From Candidatus Uhrbacteria bacterium (GTDB lineage: Bacteria > Patescibacteriota > Patescibacteriia > UBA9934 > GWF2-40-263), in the NCBI GenBank assembly GCA_018700535.1, contig JABITQ010000043.1, positions 1-50,301 on the forward strand: a stretch of 50,301 nt of DNA, given 5' to 3'. This document shows, piece by piece, positions 30,429 to 41,845 of this stretch (within the stretch, counting starts at the first letter, position 1; the number at the start of each line of letters is the position of its first letter). The notes below the pieces were generated by a model. It saw only the letters and a program-made list of their open reading frames with translations. It was not told where the DNA came from and searched no databases. Made by a program: the position numbers and the translations under genes.

Positions 30429-31073
30429 ATGGCACAACCAAATTACACAAAAATTTTGTTAAACGGATGGCAGTCCATTGTAATGTTTGGACTTCTTGGA
30501 TTAGTGCTCGCGCTGATCATTTCGTTTGTGCAACCACTCAAGTATTCATCAACCGCGCGTCTGCTTATTTTGCAGGATGTCGGAACATCGGTTGATGCGT
30601 ATACAGCCAGTCGGTCAGAGGAGCGTATTGCAGATAATCTTTCGACGATTATTTACACCAGTACGTTTTTTGACCAAGTGTTAAATTCTGGTTTTAGTAT
30701 TAGCGAGAGTCAGTTTCCAGAAAACGATTCTAAGCGTCGAAGGGCGTGGGGTAAGACAGTAAAGGCAAGTGTGAACCGTGGGTCTGGGCTTTTGAGTATT
30801 ACTGCGTATCATCAAGATGTGCGTGTGGCCGAGCAGTTAGTTCGCGCGATCGCTTTTGTGCTTACTGACAGAGTGGGGGAGTATACGTCTGGTGGATCGG
30901 TGTCCGTTCAGTTGGTGGATGAGCCACTTAGCTCACGATGGCCGGTTAAACCGAATATTATTGCAAACATCCTTTCAGGCTTTATTCTTGGGGCTTTTGT
31001 AGGTATTGGGTACGTTTTGGTGCAAACAGAGCGGATTCGCCGGAGGCATCAACTTATTCACGAAGATTTTTAA
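30429..31073 (+). CDS. Wzz/YveK-like chain-length determinant protein
   Basis: 214 residues with the Wzz layout: N-terminal membrane helix (SIVMFGLLGLVLALIISFVQPLKYSSTARLLIL), an outside alpha/beta region (ITAYHQDVRVAEQLVRAIAFVL, VQLVDEPLSSRWPVKPNIIANILSGFILGAFVGIGYVLVQ), and a second helix containing the 'P..P..P' type approach (SSRWPVKPN). It would control polymer length in polysaccharide export. It lacks a kinase domain. A TATACT box and GAGGA precede it, so it may have its own start. Confidence 0.8.
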   Translation: MAQPNYTKILLNGWQSIVMFGLLGLVLALIISFVQPLKYSSTARLLILQDVGTSVDAYTASRSEERIADNLSTIIYTSTFFDQVLNSGFSISESQFPENDSKRRRAWGKTVKASVNRGSGLLSITAYHQDVRVAEQLVRAIAFVLTDRVGEYTSGGSVSVQLVDEPLSSRWPVKPNIIANILSGFILGAFVGIGYVLVQTERIRRRHQLIHEDF

Positions 31074-31083
31074 AACAAAAAAC

Positions 31084-31162
31084 CCTGCTTAAAGGGCAAG
31101 AAAGTTTCAGGTCGACGCGAGGAGGAGACGCGACGAACGATTCTTTCAAGCCCTTGAAACAG
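31084..31162 (+). repeat. 79-nt long imperfect hairpin after wzz-like gene
   Basis: Arms CCTGCTTAAAGGGC-AAGAAAG and CTTTCAAGCCCTTGAAACAGG pair with few mismatches, and the inner GTCGACGCG / CGCGACGAAC also pairs around AGGAGGAGA. It lies between the last gene and the terminator. Confidence 0.65.
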
Positions 31163-31171
31163 GCTTTAGTC

Positions 31172-31197
31172 AAAAACGCCAATTGGGCGTTTTTTTG
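31172..31197 (+). terminator. Terminator of the 26.4-31.1 kb operon
   Basis: AAAAACGCC / GGGCGTTTTTTT stem around AATT. Confidence 0.85.
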
Positions 31198-31319
31198 TTT
31201 AATCCTCTTGGAAGAACTAACCGGCGAAAGAATAACAGATGCCTAAATATGGGTCAAGAACAAGGTGTTTTTGCTTATAAATAGGGGGATTTAACCAGTT
31301 GAGTGTGATCTTGTTGCTA

Positions 31320-31348
31320 TTGACAAATATGAGAAATCGTGGTAGCTT
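31320..31348 (+). promoter_or_regulatory. Promoter of the first GC-rich island gene
   Basis: TTGACA, 17-nt spacer, TAGCTT, with host-type sequence although the gene itself is far richer in GC. Confidence 0.7.
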
Positions 31349-31354
31349 GCTTCG

Positions 31355-31644
31355 TCGATGACCTGAGCGATTGGTCAGATGACAAGCGAAATGTCTGCGT
31401 ATTTAAGCGGTTCAATGTATCAACAATGCATCTCCTCCTTGCCTTGTTTGAGACGTTGGACCACTTGAGTCCGCGGACAGAACCTAGTGCTGAATATATT
31501 AAGTGCTGAGTTCTGACTGCGGCAAAAACCAAAGTCAACCATCGCACCCTGTCGGGGGCGGTGTAGTTGCGGGGACAATGTCGTCCACGTAACGCCTCTA
31601 CCCCGACAGGGTGGAGTTTCAAGACCCACCCAACGGAGTAACTG
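31355..31644 (+). promoter_or_regulatory. Long structured 5' leader of the 31.6 kb gene
   Basis: About 290 nt without a gene. It contains a 13-bp perfect stem (31545-31557 with 31601-31613, CACCCTGTCGGGG) closing a 43-nt loop, and an upstream CAGAAC..AGTGCT / GTGCT..GTTCTG pairing near 31477-31518. CGGAG lies 6 nt before the ATG, just after the large hairpin. This could regulate translation or stability; no known riboswitch was recognised. Confidence 0.45.
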
Positions 31645-33063
31645 ATGCGAATCATCGCACTGGCCATCGCGGCCGCCTTTGTGAGTGCACCTGCCATGGC
31701 GGCGGATGCCAAGGAATGCCTGAAGCTGCCCGGAGCTGTCAATGGTGACGGCGACGCGTACTGCAGCAACATCCCCGCCGACATGGTCTACGACTCGGCG
31801 ACGAAGACCGACGGGTTCAAGCCCGACTGCGACGACACCGACAGCACCATTTTCCCCGGTGCCAAGGAGGTCTACGGCGACGCCATCGACCAGGACTGCA
31901 ATGGCAGCGACGCTGAGCTCTCGGTCTCCGGACCGACACTCAGCCGCTGGCAGAGTGGGCCGGCCTACAGTGGCCGGACCTGGAGCGACAGTGTCTTCGA
32001 GACCGAGCGCGCACGCTGCGAAGCTGCCGCTGAGATGTGTGAGAACGATGATGCTCACGGTGAGCACGACCTGAGTCAGGGCTACCTGATGGTGGACCTG
32101 ATTCACGGCATCGCCCCCGCTGAGATCTTTGTCGGAAGCGTCCGCTTCGGACAGGATGGCATCCGTGAGGTTGTCAGCCTGGAGACGTGGGAATCCTACC
32201 GTCACCTTCGTGGAGCCAGCAGTGGCTCCCGTGGTCTCGGTCGCACCAGCGTCCAGAAGATGATCGCGGCTGACGCCGAGAAGCGTCAGCTCGAGCAGGA
32301 CAAGGTCGATGCGGCGCAGGACGCGAAGCTCGAGAGCCTCAAGAAGTTCGACGCAAAGATCGACAAAGATCTGGCCAAGGTCGAAAAGGAGCTCGGCGCG
32401 GCCCGAACGGACGGTACGGTGACGTACTCGTCCATCGGGGATCGGATGATGTCCCATGAGAACGCGTTCCAGAAGCTGGACGCCAAGCAGAGCAAGTTGG
32501 CGGCTCGGCAGAAGAGGAATGAAGGAGAGATCACCAAGAACACCGCGACCGCCCCCCTCGTTGAGGTGTATGCGATCGCAGGAACGGCCATGGGTCGTAC
32601 GGTCAATGCCGGTCGTCAGACTGTGCGGAAGCCGATGTCCTTGGGGGTTGGTGGAGGTGTGAACTTCGGTTCCGATCTCCCCGGCGGTCGTGCCAACATC
32701 TTCGTCGACACTTTTGTCGGTGGCGATGGCGGTGATGGCCCGGCCTTCAGCTGGTCTGGTGGTTTCGAAGGGATGCGTGATTTCGGCAACGACAATCACT
32801 TGGGTCTCTTCGGCAGCTACTCTGCTCGGTACTCCAACAGCGACAGCATGAACACGGCCGTTATCGGACGTCAGCTGCACATTGGTGTCGGTGGCGCCCG
32901 TGCCGTTTCGGGCAAAGACAATCGTCACCGTCTCGTGTTCGCACGTGCCGGAGTCGGTCCCGAAGTGGCAAGCATCGCCGGTATCGGTGGTGTTGGTGAC
33001 GATGTCGGCCTCTCTGGTCGCGTTGTCATCGGTGTCGGTGGCGGTGTTGGCGACCGCAACTGA
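31645..33063 (+). CDS. Secreted MopE-motif protein with coiled coil and barrel-like C-terminal domain
   Basis: 472 residues. Signal peptide MRIIALAIAAAFVSAPAMAA. The mature start has one MopE-type metal-binding unit (NGDGDAYCSNIP ... FKPDCDDTDSTIFPGAKEVYGDAIDQDCNGSD). A charged coiled coil spans about residues 210-300 (EKRQLEQDKVDAAQDAKLESLKKFDAKIDKDLAKVEKELGA). The last 150 residues alternate polar and hydrophobic residues in Gly/aromatic-rich strands (NIFVDTFVGG, FSWSGGFEGMRDFG, HLGLFGSYSARYSN, QLHIGVGGARAV, RLVFARAGVGPEVA, VVIGVGGGVG), like an outer-membrane beta barrel. That is unexpected in a CPR cell. Base composition is much more GC-rich than the flanks. Confidence 0.75.
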   Translation: MRIIALAIAAAFVSAPAMAADAKECLKLPGAVNGDGDAYCSNIPADMVYDSATKTDGFKPDCDDTDSTIFPGAKEVYGDAIDQDCNGSDAELSVSGPTLSRWQSGPAYSGRTWSDSVFETERARCEAAAEMCENDDAHGEHDLSQGYLMVDLIHGIAPAEIFVGSVRFGQDGIREVVSLETWESYRHLRGASSGSRGLGRTSVQKMIAADAEKRQLEQDKVDAAQDAKLESLKKFDAKIDKDLAKVEKELGAARTDGTVTYSSIGDRMMSHENAFQKLDAKQSKLAARQKRNEGEITKNTATAPLVEVYAIAGTAMGRTVNAGRQTVRKPMSLGVGGGVNFGSDLPGGRANIFVDTFVGGDGGDGPAFSWSGGFEGMRDFGNDNHLGLFGSYSARYSNSDSMNTAVIGRQLHIGVGGARAVSGKDNRHRLVFARAGVGPEVASIAGIGGVGDDVGLSGRVVIGVGGGVGDRN

Positions 33064-33105
33064 TGGGTGGCTAGCCACAAACTACGAACGTGAACAAGAG
33101 GCTTA

Positions 33106-33190
33106 GATCCAACCAATCTCCTTCGGGAAATTGGTTGGATCGAGCCTCAACGCGTTGAGGGATTTTGCATGCTTGCAAGATCCCTTTTTT
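33106..33190 (+). terminator. Three-hairpin terminator region
   Basis: GATCCAACCAAT / ATTGGTTGGATC (33106-33141), CCTCAAC GC GTTGAGG (33145-33160), then AGGGAT / ATCCCT with an inner GCATGC core and TTTTTT (33158-33190). Confidence 0.75.
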
Positions 33191-33224
33191 AGTTCCAACA
33201 GTTTTCGATACCCGTCTAAGAGGG

Positions 33225-33253
33225 TTGACAAAGAAGCAATTATGTGGTAGATT
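33225..33253 (+). promoter_or_regulatory. Promoter of the 33.4 kb lipoprotein gene
   Basis: TTGACA, 17-nt spacer, TAGATT. Confidence 0.7.
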
Positions 33254-33397
33254 ACTCTCTCGTTCATTAAAACTAAACCCAATTTTGTTGAGTCAGAAGA
33301 CGCTTGTGTACGAGTATCTCGTGCGCAAACACCTTCTGACTCCAAGTGACAAATTCGTCATAACAGAGTTACACCCGCTCACCCCCGGAGACATCCA

Positions 33398-34219
33398 ATG
33401 AGCAACATCAACCTGTCGATTCTGGCCTTTCTGGCCATGGCCTGCAACCCCATTTCCATCGCCGATGGTCCCAAAAAGACCCTGGCGAATCAGGATGCGG
33501 ATGCGGACGCCGATGCGGACGCTGACGCTGATGCCGACGCGGACGCGGATTCCGACACCGACACCGACTCCGACACCGACACGGACACCGATGCCGACGC
33601 CGACGCTGATGCGGACGCCGACGCGGACGTGGACCCCGTGGACGATGATGGCGACGGTTACGATGCTGATCCCGACGTCGATCCCGAGTACGACTGCGAT
33701 GACACCGATCCGGATGTCAATCCGGGCGCCGACGAGGTCTGCAACGACATCGACGACGACTGTGACGGCGAGGTCGACGAGGGAGACGTTTGCGAGGATG
33801 AAGATCCGTGGAGTGACTACGTCGTTGCCAGTGGCAACAGCGTGTGTTTCTCTACCAGCGGCATGCGTTCGACCTACCAGTCGGCTGATGCCTACTTCGT
33901 CAGCAATGACATCACTTGGGCCGCGGAAAGCGACTATCGTGTCGATGCGGTCGATGGGTACTACTGTGTCTCCACCTCAGGGTGGGATCACGATGTGTAC
34001 GACGGGACGCTCATCAGCGCCGTCTCCAGCTCCGGCGGGACCACCTCCAGCATGGGTGACACTGCCGACTGGTGGGACAATCTGGACTTTTGCGAGAGCG
34101 AGAGCCCTGCTGCCGATGACTGGTGCACCATTACGGGTACCAGTGGGGGGTGGAACAACTACCTGATCCAGTTCGTTGTCACCAGCGATGGTGTTCAGGC
34201 GGCCGGTGACCTCGAGTAG
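33398..34219 (+). CDS. MopE-motif lipoprotein with (DA)n repeat
   Basis: 273 residues, GGAG 7 nt before the ATG. Lipobox LAMAC puts the lipid-modified Cys at residue 16. A nearly pure Asp-Ala then Asp-Ser/Thr run fills about residues 32-78, followed by one MopE unit (DDDGDGYDADPDVDPEYDCDDTDPDVNPGADEVCNDIDDDCDGEVDEGD). The C-terminal 140 residues (YVVASGNSVCFSTSGMRSTYQSADAYFVSNDITWA ... VSTSGWDHDVYDGTLISAVSSSGGTTSS) form a separate Ser/Gly/aromatic-rich domain resembling that of the 34.9 kb protein (YYC/FHC ... ISAV.S.GTTS). Probably a surface protein binding divalent metal or copper; Ca2+ is an alternative. Confidence 0.75.
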   Translation: MSNINLSILAFLAMACNPISIADGPKKTLANQDADADADADADADADADADSDTDTDSDTDTDTDADADADADADADVDPVDDDGDGYDADPDVDPEYDCDDTDPDVNPGADEVCNDIDDDCDGEVDEGDVCEDEDPWSDYVVASGNSVCFSTSGMRSTYQSADAYFVSNDITWAAESDYRVDAVDGYYCVSTSGWDHDVYDGTLISAVSSSGGTTSSMGDTADWWDNLDFCESESPAADDWCTITGTSGGWNNYLIQFVVTSDGVQAAGDLE

Positions 34220-34228
34220 GCTCGGCTA

Positions 34229-34384
34229 GCGAAAAAGCGTCTCCATTTATGGAGAGTGTCACACGTTGTAGCCATTGGTTTCCTTTGGCTGACTTAATTG
34301 GGTTCTACTTCTGCGCCTTCATTGGTGTTGTGAGTTGCTACTTCGTGTGGCGTCTCTCATCATCGATGGGGGCGCTTTTTTTTT
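34229..34384 (+). terminator. Terminator stem enclosing a second long hairpin
   Basis: Outer arms AGCGTCTCCAT (34235-34245) and ATGGGGGCGCT (34365-34375) pair and are followed by TTTTTTTTT. The loop of about 120 nt holds another extended pairing, GAGAGTGTCACACGTTGTAGC with GCTACTTCGTGTGGCGTCTCTC. Confidence 0.55.
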
Positions 34385-34510
34385 AAATACCCATCAAAAT
34401 GGCGATCTACTTGCCCTTCACTAAAAAAATGATTCATCGACCTGCGGGGTCGACTCATCAATTTTTTGGCTCCAGGGCGGCGTATCTCATCCATTTTGAT
34501 GAGTATTTAA
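34383..34510 (+). repeat. 92-nt palindromic element (copy 2) inside a locus-specific inverted repeat
   Basis: Arms 34383-34400 and 34493-34510 pair at 17 of 18 positions (TTAAATACCCATCAAAAT). The loop, 34401-34492, is exactly 92 nt and matches copy 1 (25634-25725, minus strand) at 80 positions. The arms of the two copies are unrelated in sequence. Confidence 0.85.
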
Positions 34511-34557
34511 TCGCAGGAGATTTTGGCTAATCTTGGGGGAAATACTGTCCAAAACTA

Positions 34558-34586
34558 TTGACAAAAGTGCTGAAATGTGCTATATT
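34558..34586 (+). promoter_or_regulatory. Promoter of the 34.9 kb lipoprotein gene
   Basis: TTGACA, 17-nt spacer, TATATT. Confidence 0.75.
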
Positions 34587-34593
34587 TGTCACA

Positions 34594-34894
34594 CGATGTA
34601 GAGATGGGTGGTTTAAGAGAGCCAGTTGTTTCTTTCAAAAATAGACTTTTATTAGTCTTTTATAATGGGGATGAGAGTCTGCTTGGTTTTTACTGGCAGT
34701 ATTTGGCGCATCCTTGAAGAGGATGTGTTTTTGTCAGGTGAGTTCTGACAAAGGATTAGTTGTTGATTCTTTGTCGAAGCGCATCTGCGCTGAAAGATAC
34801 CCCTCCGGGGGTTCGGTGACCGATCAGGCAGTCTGCGATTTGGCGTGGATTTGTTTGGAAGGTTATGACTGGTCCCGGAAGGGAAGGAGTACAA
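34594..34894 (+). promoter_or_regulatory. Long 5' leader with attenuator-like hairpin
   Basis: About 300 nt without a gene. At 34706-34732 GCGCATCCT / AGGATGTGT forms a hairpin followed by TTTTTG, a possible intrinsic terminator before the gene. Further hairpins follow: GTCAG/CTGAC near 34734, CCCCTCCGGGG near 34801, TCGGTGACCGA near 34814. GGAG lies just before the GTG start. Confidence 0.45.
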
Positions 34895-36481
34895 GTGAAT
34901 AACAAATTCCTGGCAGCATTGCTGCTGGTTGGTATCGGTGCCTGCAACGGCCCGATGACGGCCTTGATGGGTGGTGGTGGAAACGGCAGTCGCAATGGCG
35001 GCGTCGAAGACACTGCTGGCTCTGAGGACACTGCGGGCGATGAGCTCGATACCGGTGCCGAGGAAGAGGTTGAAGAGGAAGAAGAGATTGTCGAAGACAC
35101 CGATGGCGAAATCAGCACTGGTGATGACGAGCCTGCGCGTGAGGACTACGACGGTGACGGCTTCGTTGGCGACAACGATTGTGACGAAACCGATCCGGAG
35201 ATCCATGCGTACGCCGAGGAAATCTGCGGCGACGATATCGACAACAACTGCAATGGCGAGATCGACGAAGTCCTCACTGTGTCCTACCAGGATGCGGACC
35301 AAGACGGCTACGGCGATCCGAATGCAATGGTGGCTGCCTGTGACGTGCCTTCGGGTTATGTCACGGACGACACTGATTGCGATGACCATGATGACGACGT
35401 CTACCCCGGTGCGGACGAGCGTGAGGACGGCGACGACAACGACTGTGACGGCGAGATCGACGAGGGATTCGGTGGCGACACCGATGACACCGGCGGTTAC
35501 GACGACACAGGCGATGGCGGCGACGACACTGGCGGCTCGGACGACGGTGGTGATGACACGGGAGGCTCGGGCACCGGCGCCGACGCTGGTGATACGGGCG
35601 ACTGGGACACCGGCGGTTCGGACACCGGAGACGTGGGGGATTCTGGAGACTCGGGTGATACCGGGGACACGGGAGACACTGCTGACACGGGGGATTCCGG
35701 CAGCTGGGACACTGGTGGCGACACCGGAACGGTCGACATTGGTGCCGATGGCATCGACAACGACGGTGACGGATACGTCGACGGCGACGACTGCGATGGT
35801 GATGAGGGGACTTCGTCTCCCTCCACCTACTACGCGGACGTCGACGGCGACACCTACGGAGACTTGTCTGACAGTCAGGACGCCTGCCTGCAGCCTACCG
35901 GCTACGTGGCAGACGACACCGACTGTGATGACGACGACTCGGCGGTGAACCCCAGTGCGAGTGAGATTGAGGACGGCATCGACAATGACTGCGACGGCTC
36001 CGTTTCGGAGCTGGCGTACTGGTCGGATACGACCGGTGATGGCAACGTCAACGCCATGTGTCTGAACTCGTCGATGTTCGGCGACGCGAGCTACTCGTAT
36101 GAGGGTGCTCTCGTGGTCGGCTACGACCTGTTCGATTGGTCGACCGACACCGGTCTGGTCGAGGATGGGGGAGACCTCGTCATGGTGGAAACCAATGGCT
36201 TCCACTGCCTCGACTTCTCAACTCTGAGCTCTGACACCAACGTGCTGTTCACCATGATCAGCGCCGTGGAGTCAGATGGTACGACCTCCGTGTCGTCCAG
36301 CTCATCGAGTTCCTCCATCATCTGGCATGTGCTGGGTGATCCGTGCAACAACGCGGTGGAGGGCGAAGTTCTCTATGAGGTCTGTGCAGCTCAGACGAGC
36401 AGTACGTTCCTCCTCGAGGTCGATTGGAATGCCGTTCTCGGCCTTCTCACCGCCTCTGGCGACAACGCGCCAATCAGCTGA
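34895..36481 (+). CDS. MopE-repeat lipoprotein with Asp/Thr/Gly-rich tract
   Basis: 528 residues, GTG start with AAGGAG 5 nt upstream; the in-frame ATG 30 nt earlier lies before the ribosome binding site. Signal VNNKFLAALLLVGIGAC with a lipobox ending at Cys17. An acidic stretch (EEEVEEEEEIVEDTDGE), two MopE units (DGDGFVGDNDCDETDPEIHAYAEEICGDDIDNNCNGEIDE and the next), a 100-residue DTGG/DTGDSGDTGDT low-complexity tract, one or two more units, and a C-terminal domain (MCLNSSMFGDASYSYEGALVVGYDLFDWSTD ... LFTMISAVESDGTTSV) like that of the preceding lipoprotein. GC-rich; antisense frames are open only because of composition. Confidence 0.75.
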   Translation: MNNKFLAALLLVGIGACNGPMTALMGGGGNGSRNGGVEDTAGSEDTAGDELDTGAEEEVEEEEEIVEDTDGEISTGDDEPAREDYDGDGFVGDNDCDETDPEIHAYAEEICGDDIDNNCNGEIDEVLTVSYQDADQDGYGDPNAMVAACDVPSGYVTDDTDCDDHDDDVYPGADEREDGDDNDCDGEIDEGFGGDTDDTGGYDDTGDGGDDTGGSDDGGDDTGGSGTGADAGDTGDWDTGGSDTGDVGDSGDSGDTGDTGDTADTGDSGSWDTGGDTGTVDIGADGIDNDGDGYVDGDDCDGDEGTSSPSTYYADVDGDTYGDLSDSQDACLQPTGYVADDTDCDDDDSAVNPSASEIEDGIDNDCDGSVSELAYWSDTTGDGNVNAMCLNSSMFGDASYSYEGALVVGYDLFDWSTDTGLVEDGGDLVMVETNGFHCLDFSTLSSDTNVLFTMISAVESDGTTSVSSSSSSSSIIWHVLGDPCNNAVEGEVLYEVCAAQTSSTFLLEVDWNAVLGLLTASGDNAPIS

Positions 36482-36493
36482 CAACTGATTCTG

Positions 36494-36552
36494 AGACCCG
36501 GTTCCCGATTGACTTGCATACGTGCATATCATGAAGGGACCGGGTCTTATTT
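36494..36552 (+). terminator. Terminator
   Basis: AGACCCGGT-CCC / GGGACCGGGTCT stem with inner TGCATACGTGCA palindrome, then TATTTG. Confidence 0.7.
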
Positions 36553-36629
36553 GTTACCTATCATCAACAAATGTCGGTTTTGCCTATATTTAGGCTATTT
36601 TTATAACAGCGAATATCCAGGGTTTACCA

Positions 36630-36658
36630 TTGACAGAACCGGCTATAAATGGTATAAA
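36630..36658 (+). promoter_or_regulatory. Promoter of the giant MopE-repeat gene
   Basis: TTGACA, 17-nt spacer, TATAAA. The leader of about 150 nt holds a CCCTC..ATAGCG / CGCT..ATGAGGG hairpin at about 36748-36785. Confidence 0.7.
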
Positions 36659-36816
36659 TTCGGGTCAAATTAGCTCAAAATGATTCATGAAGACTTTTGA
36701 TTTCAGTCCTTTCTGAGGGTTGAAACCAGGAGAGTTCAGACAACAAGCCCTCTCATAGCGGTCCTGGACGCTGTGAACATGAGGGTAAATTCCCCAGTGA
36801 AGCAAGGAGAGAACCG

Positions 36817-40167
<3,351 letters not shown>

Positions 40168-40194
40168 TCTCCAGAAAGATCTAGATGCCAACGG

Positions 40195-40249
40195 GCGGTC
40201 ACGTTTCCATTTTGCGAAAGCAGGATGAGAACGTGGCCGCTTTTTCTTT
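40195..40249 (+). terminator. Terminator of the giant gene
   Basis: GCGGTCACGTT / AACGTGGCCGC stem then TTTTTCTTTTC. Confidence 0.8.
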
Positions 40250-40300
40250 TCTTGCGTACTTACTACACGCTATACGCCCCCCTAACCCCTCCTCCTGTGT

Positions 40301-40306
40301 TACAAT
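40301..40306 (+). promoter_or_regulatory. -10 box of the polymerase gene (leaderless start)
   Basis: TACAAT, 9 nt before the ATG. Confidence 0.5.
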
Positions 40307-40315
40307 TAGATCACT

Positions 40316-41845
40316 ATGATCAACCTACGCGCGGTGTATACACGCGCCGAGGAACACACTAAACTTGCTGTTGGAGGACTGTTTGCTGTTCTCGTTCTTT
40401 TAGTTGTTCTTCAGTCAGTCTTTTCTCCCACCCTCGTTTTGTCGGGGGTGATTGTTTTTGGGGTGATTGTATTAACGATTGCGCGTCCGCACATCGCTCT
40501 TGGCTTGCTTGCGGTGTATCTGCCATTCGAGTCGATCGTTCTTAAATTCACTCCAGACGAGGTGTATATTTTTGTGCGCTACTTTGCAGAGAGTCTTATT
40601 TATCTCGTTGCGCTTGTCACAATTTCACGATTACTTTCTGGCAAACTTAAACACAAAGTAACAACAGTTGATCTTCCGTTCCTTCTTTTTGTCATTACGC
40701 TGGTGGCTTCTGTTCTGATCAATCTCGTTGCGCCAACAACAGCACTTCTCGGCATTCGCCAAATATTGAGGTTCATGATCGTCTTCTTTTTAGTCGTAGA
40801 TCTTGCGCCATCCAGACAGTTCATCAAGCAGCTCACAATCGTCATGTTCGGTATCGTGCTACTCCAATCTGTTATCGGAATCCTTCAGTCAGTCATTGGA
40901 GAGCCTCTCGATGTCCTCTTGTTACCATCGGACGCACGTACACTCGGCGACATCACACTCACGTCAGGTGTCCAGCAGTTTTGGGATCCCGGCTCGCGCG
41001 TGTTTGCAACCCTCGGGCGCTACGATAGGCTCGGTAACTTTCTCTACTTCTTTTTGTTGATGGGGGTAGGTTTGCTTTTCACAAAACGATACGTGACTGA
41101 CAGACGTCTCCTGTGGTTGTTTGCTCTTGGTCTTCCAACACTCATTCTCACATACTCACGCGCATCATGGTTTGCGTTCCTGCTTGGGTTCTTGTTTATC
41201 GGTGTGATGATCAAGCGCGATAAGCGTGTTTTGGCTGGTTTGGCGATCTTTGTCATTCTAGTCACAGGTTTTGTCGGAGCATCGAACTTAAACGTTTCTC
41301 AGATCACTGAGGGGCCCGGTCAGACGCTCTCAGAGCGCTTTTATGAGTCTTTTAGCTATGCAAGGTGGCGTGGAGAATACTATGGCTTAGGGCGCGTTTT
41401 CTGGTTTATTCACACACCAGTCGATGTCGTTGCCGCCTCGCCAATCTTTGGTTTTGGTCCCGGTCAGTTTGGAGGAGGTGTCGCAGCTGCTATGCACAAC
41501 ACAGAAGTGTATGAAAACCTCGGGCTGCCATTTGGAGTGTTTGGCACAGAGGGATTCATCGACAACAATTGGTTCTCACTCTGGGGTGAAACCGGAACAC
41601 TCGGCATGGTCTTTTATATCTGGATGCTACTCGGAATCTTTTTCATGAGTCTTAAAACCGCGAGGGAAGCAAAGGATCCATTCACACGCGCAATGGCGCT
41701 CGGTTTATGCGCGGCGATTATTGGTGTTTCATTTAACGCCTTTACCTCGACTGTGCTCGAGATTCGTTCAATCGCATTTTATCTCTGGCTCTACGCAGGG
41801 TTTGTTTATGTGCTTGCAAGAGAGGATGTCGCCAAGCTTGTATGA
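40316..41845 (+). CDS. O-antigen ligase/polymerase-like membrane protein (Wzy/WaaL family)
   Basis: 509 residues with about eleven or twelve membrane helices. The long outside loop (about residues 330-425) with FGFGPGQFGGG and the preceding LPTLILTYSRASWFAFLLGFLF match the Wzy_C pattern, where 'TxSRxxWxx' is typical. It would join or polymerise polysaccharide repeat units on undecaprenyl carriers. It overlaps the next gene, a GT4 glycosyltransferase, by four bases. AT-rich host composition returns here after the GC-rich island. Confidence 0.85.
   Translation: MINLRAVYTRAEEHTKLAVGGLFAVLVLLVVLQSVFSPTLVLSGVIVFGVIVLTIARPHIALGLLAVYLPFESIVLKFTPDEVYIFVRYFAESLIYLVALVTISRLLSGKLKHKVTTVDLPFLLFVITLVASVLINLVAPTTALLGIRQILRFMIVFFLVVDLAPSRQFIKQLTIVMFGIVLLQSVIGILQSVIGEPLDVLLLPSDARTLGDITLTSGVQQFWDPGSRVFATLGRYDRLGNFLYFFLLMGVGLLFTKRYVTDRRLLWLFALGLPTLILTYSRASWFAFLLGFLFIGVMIKRDKRVLAGLAIFVILVTGFVGASNLNVSQITEGPGQTLSERFYESFSYARWRGEYYGLGRVFWFIHTPVDVVAASPIFGFGPGQFGGGVAAAMHNTEVYENLGLPFGVFGTEGFIDNNWFSLWGETGTLGMVFYIWMLLGIFFMSLKTAREAKDPFTRAMALGLCAAIIGVSFNAFTSTVLEIRSIAFYLWLYAGFVYVLAREDVAKLV

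Noticed and set aside
31420..33078. Long open frame on the minus strand (552 codons) opposite the 31.6 kb gene
   Set aside because: It results from GC-rich codon use on the plus strand; the plus frame has a signal peptide, ribosome binding site, promoter and recognisable motif.
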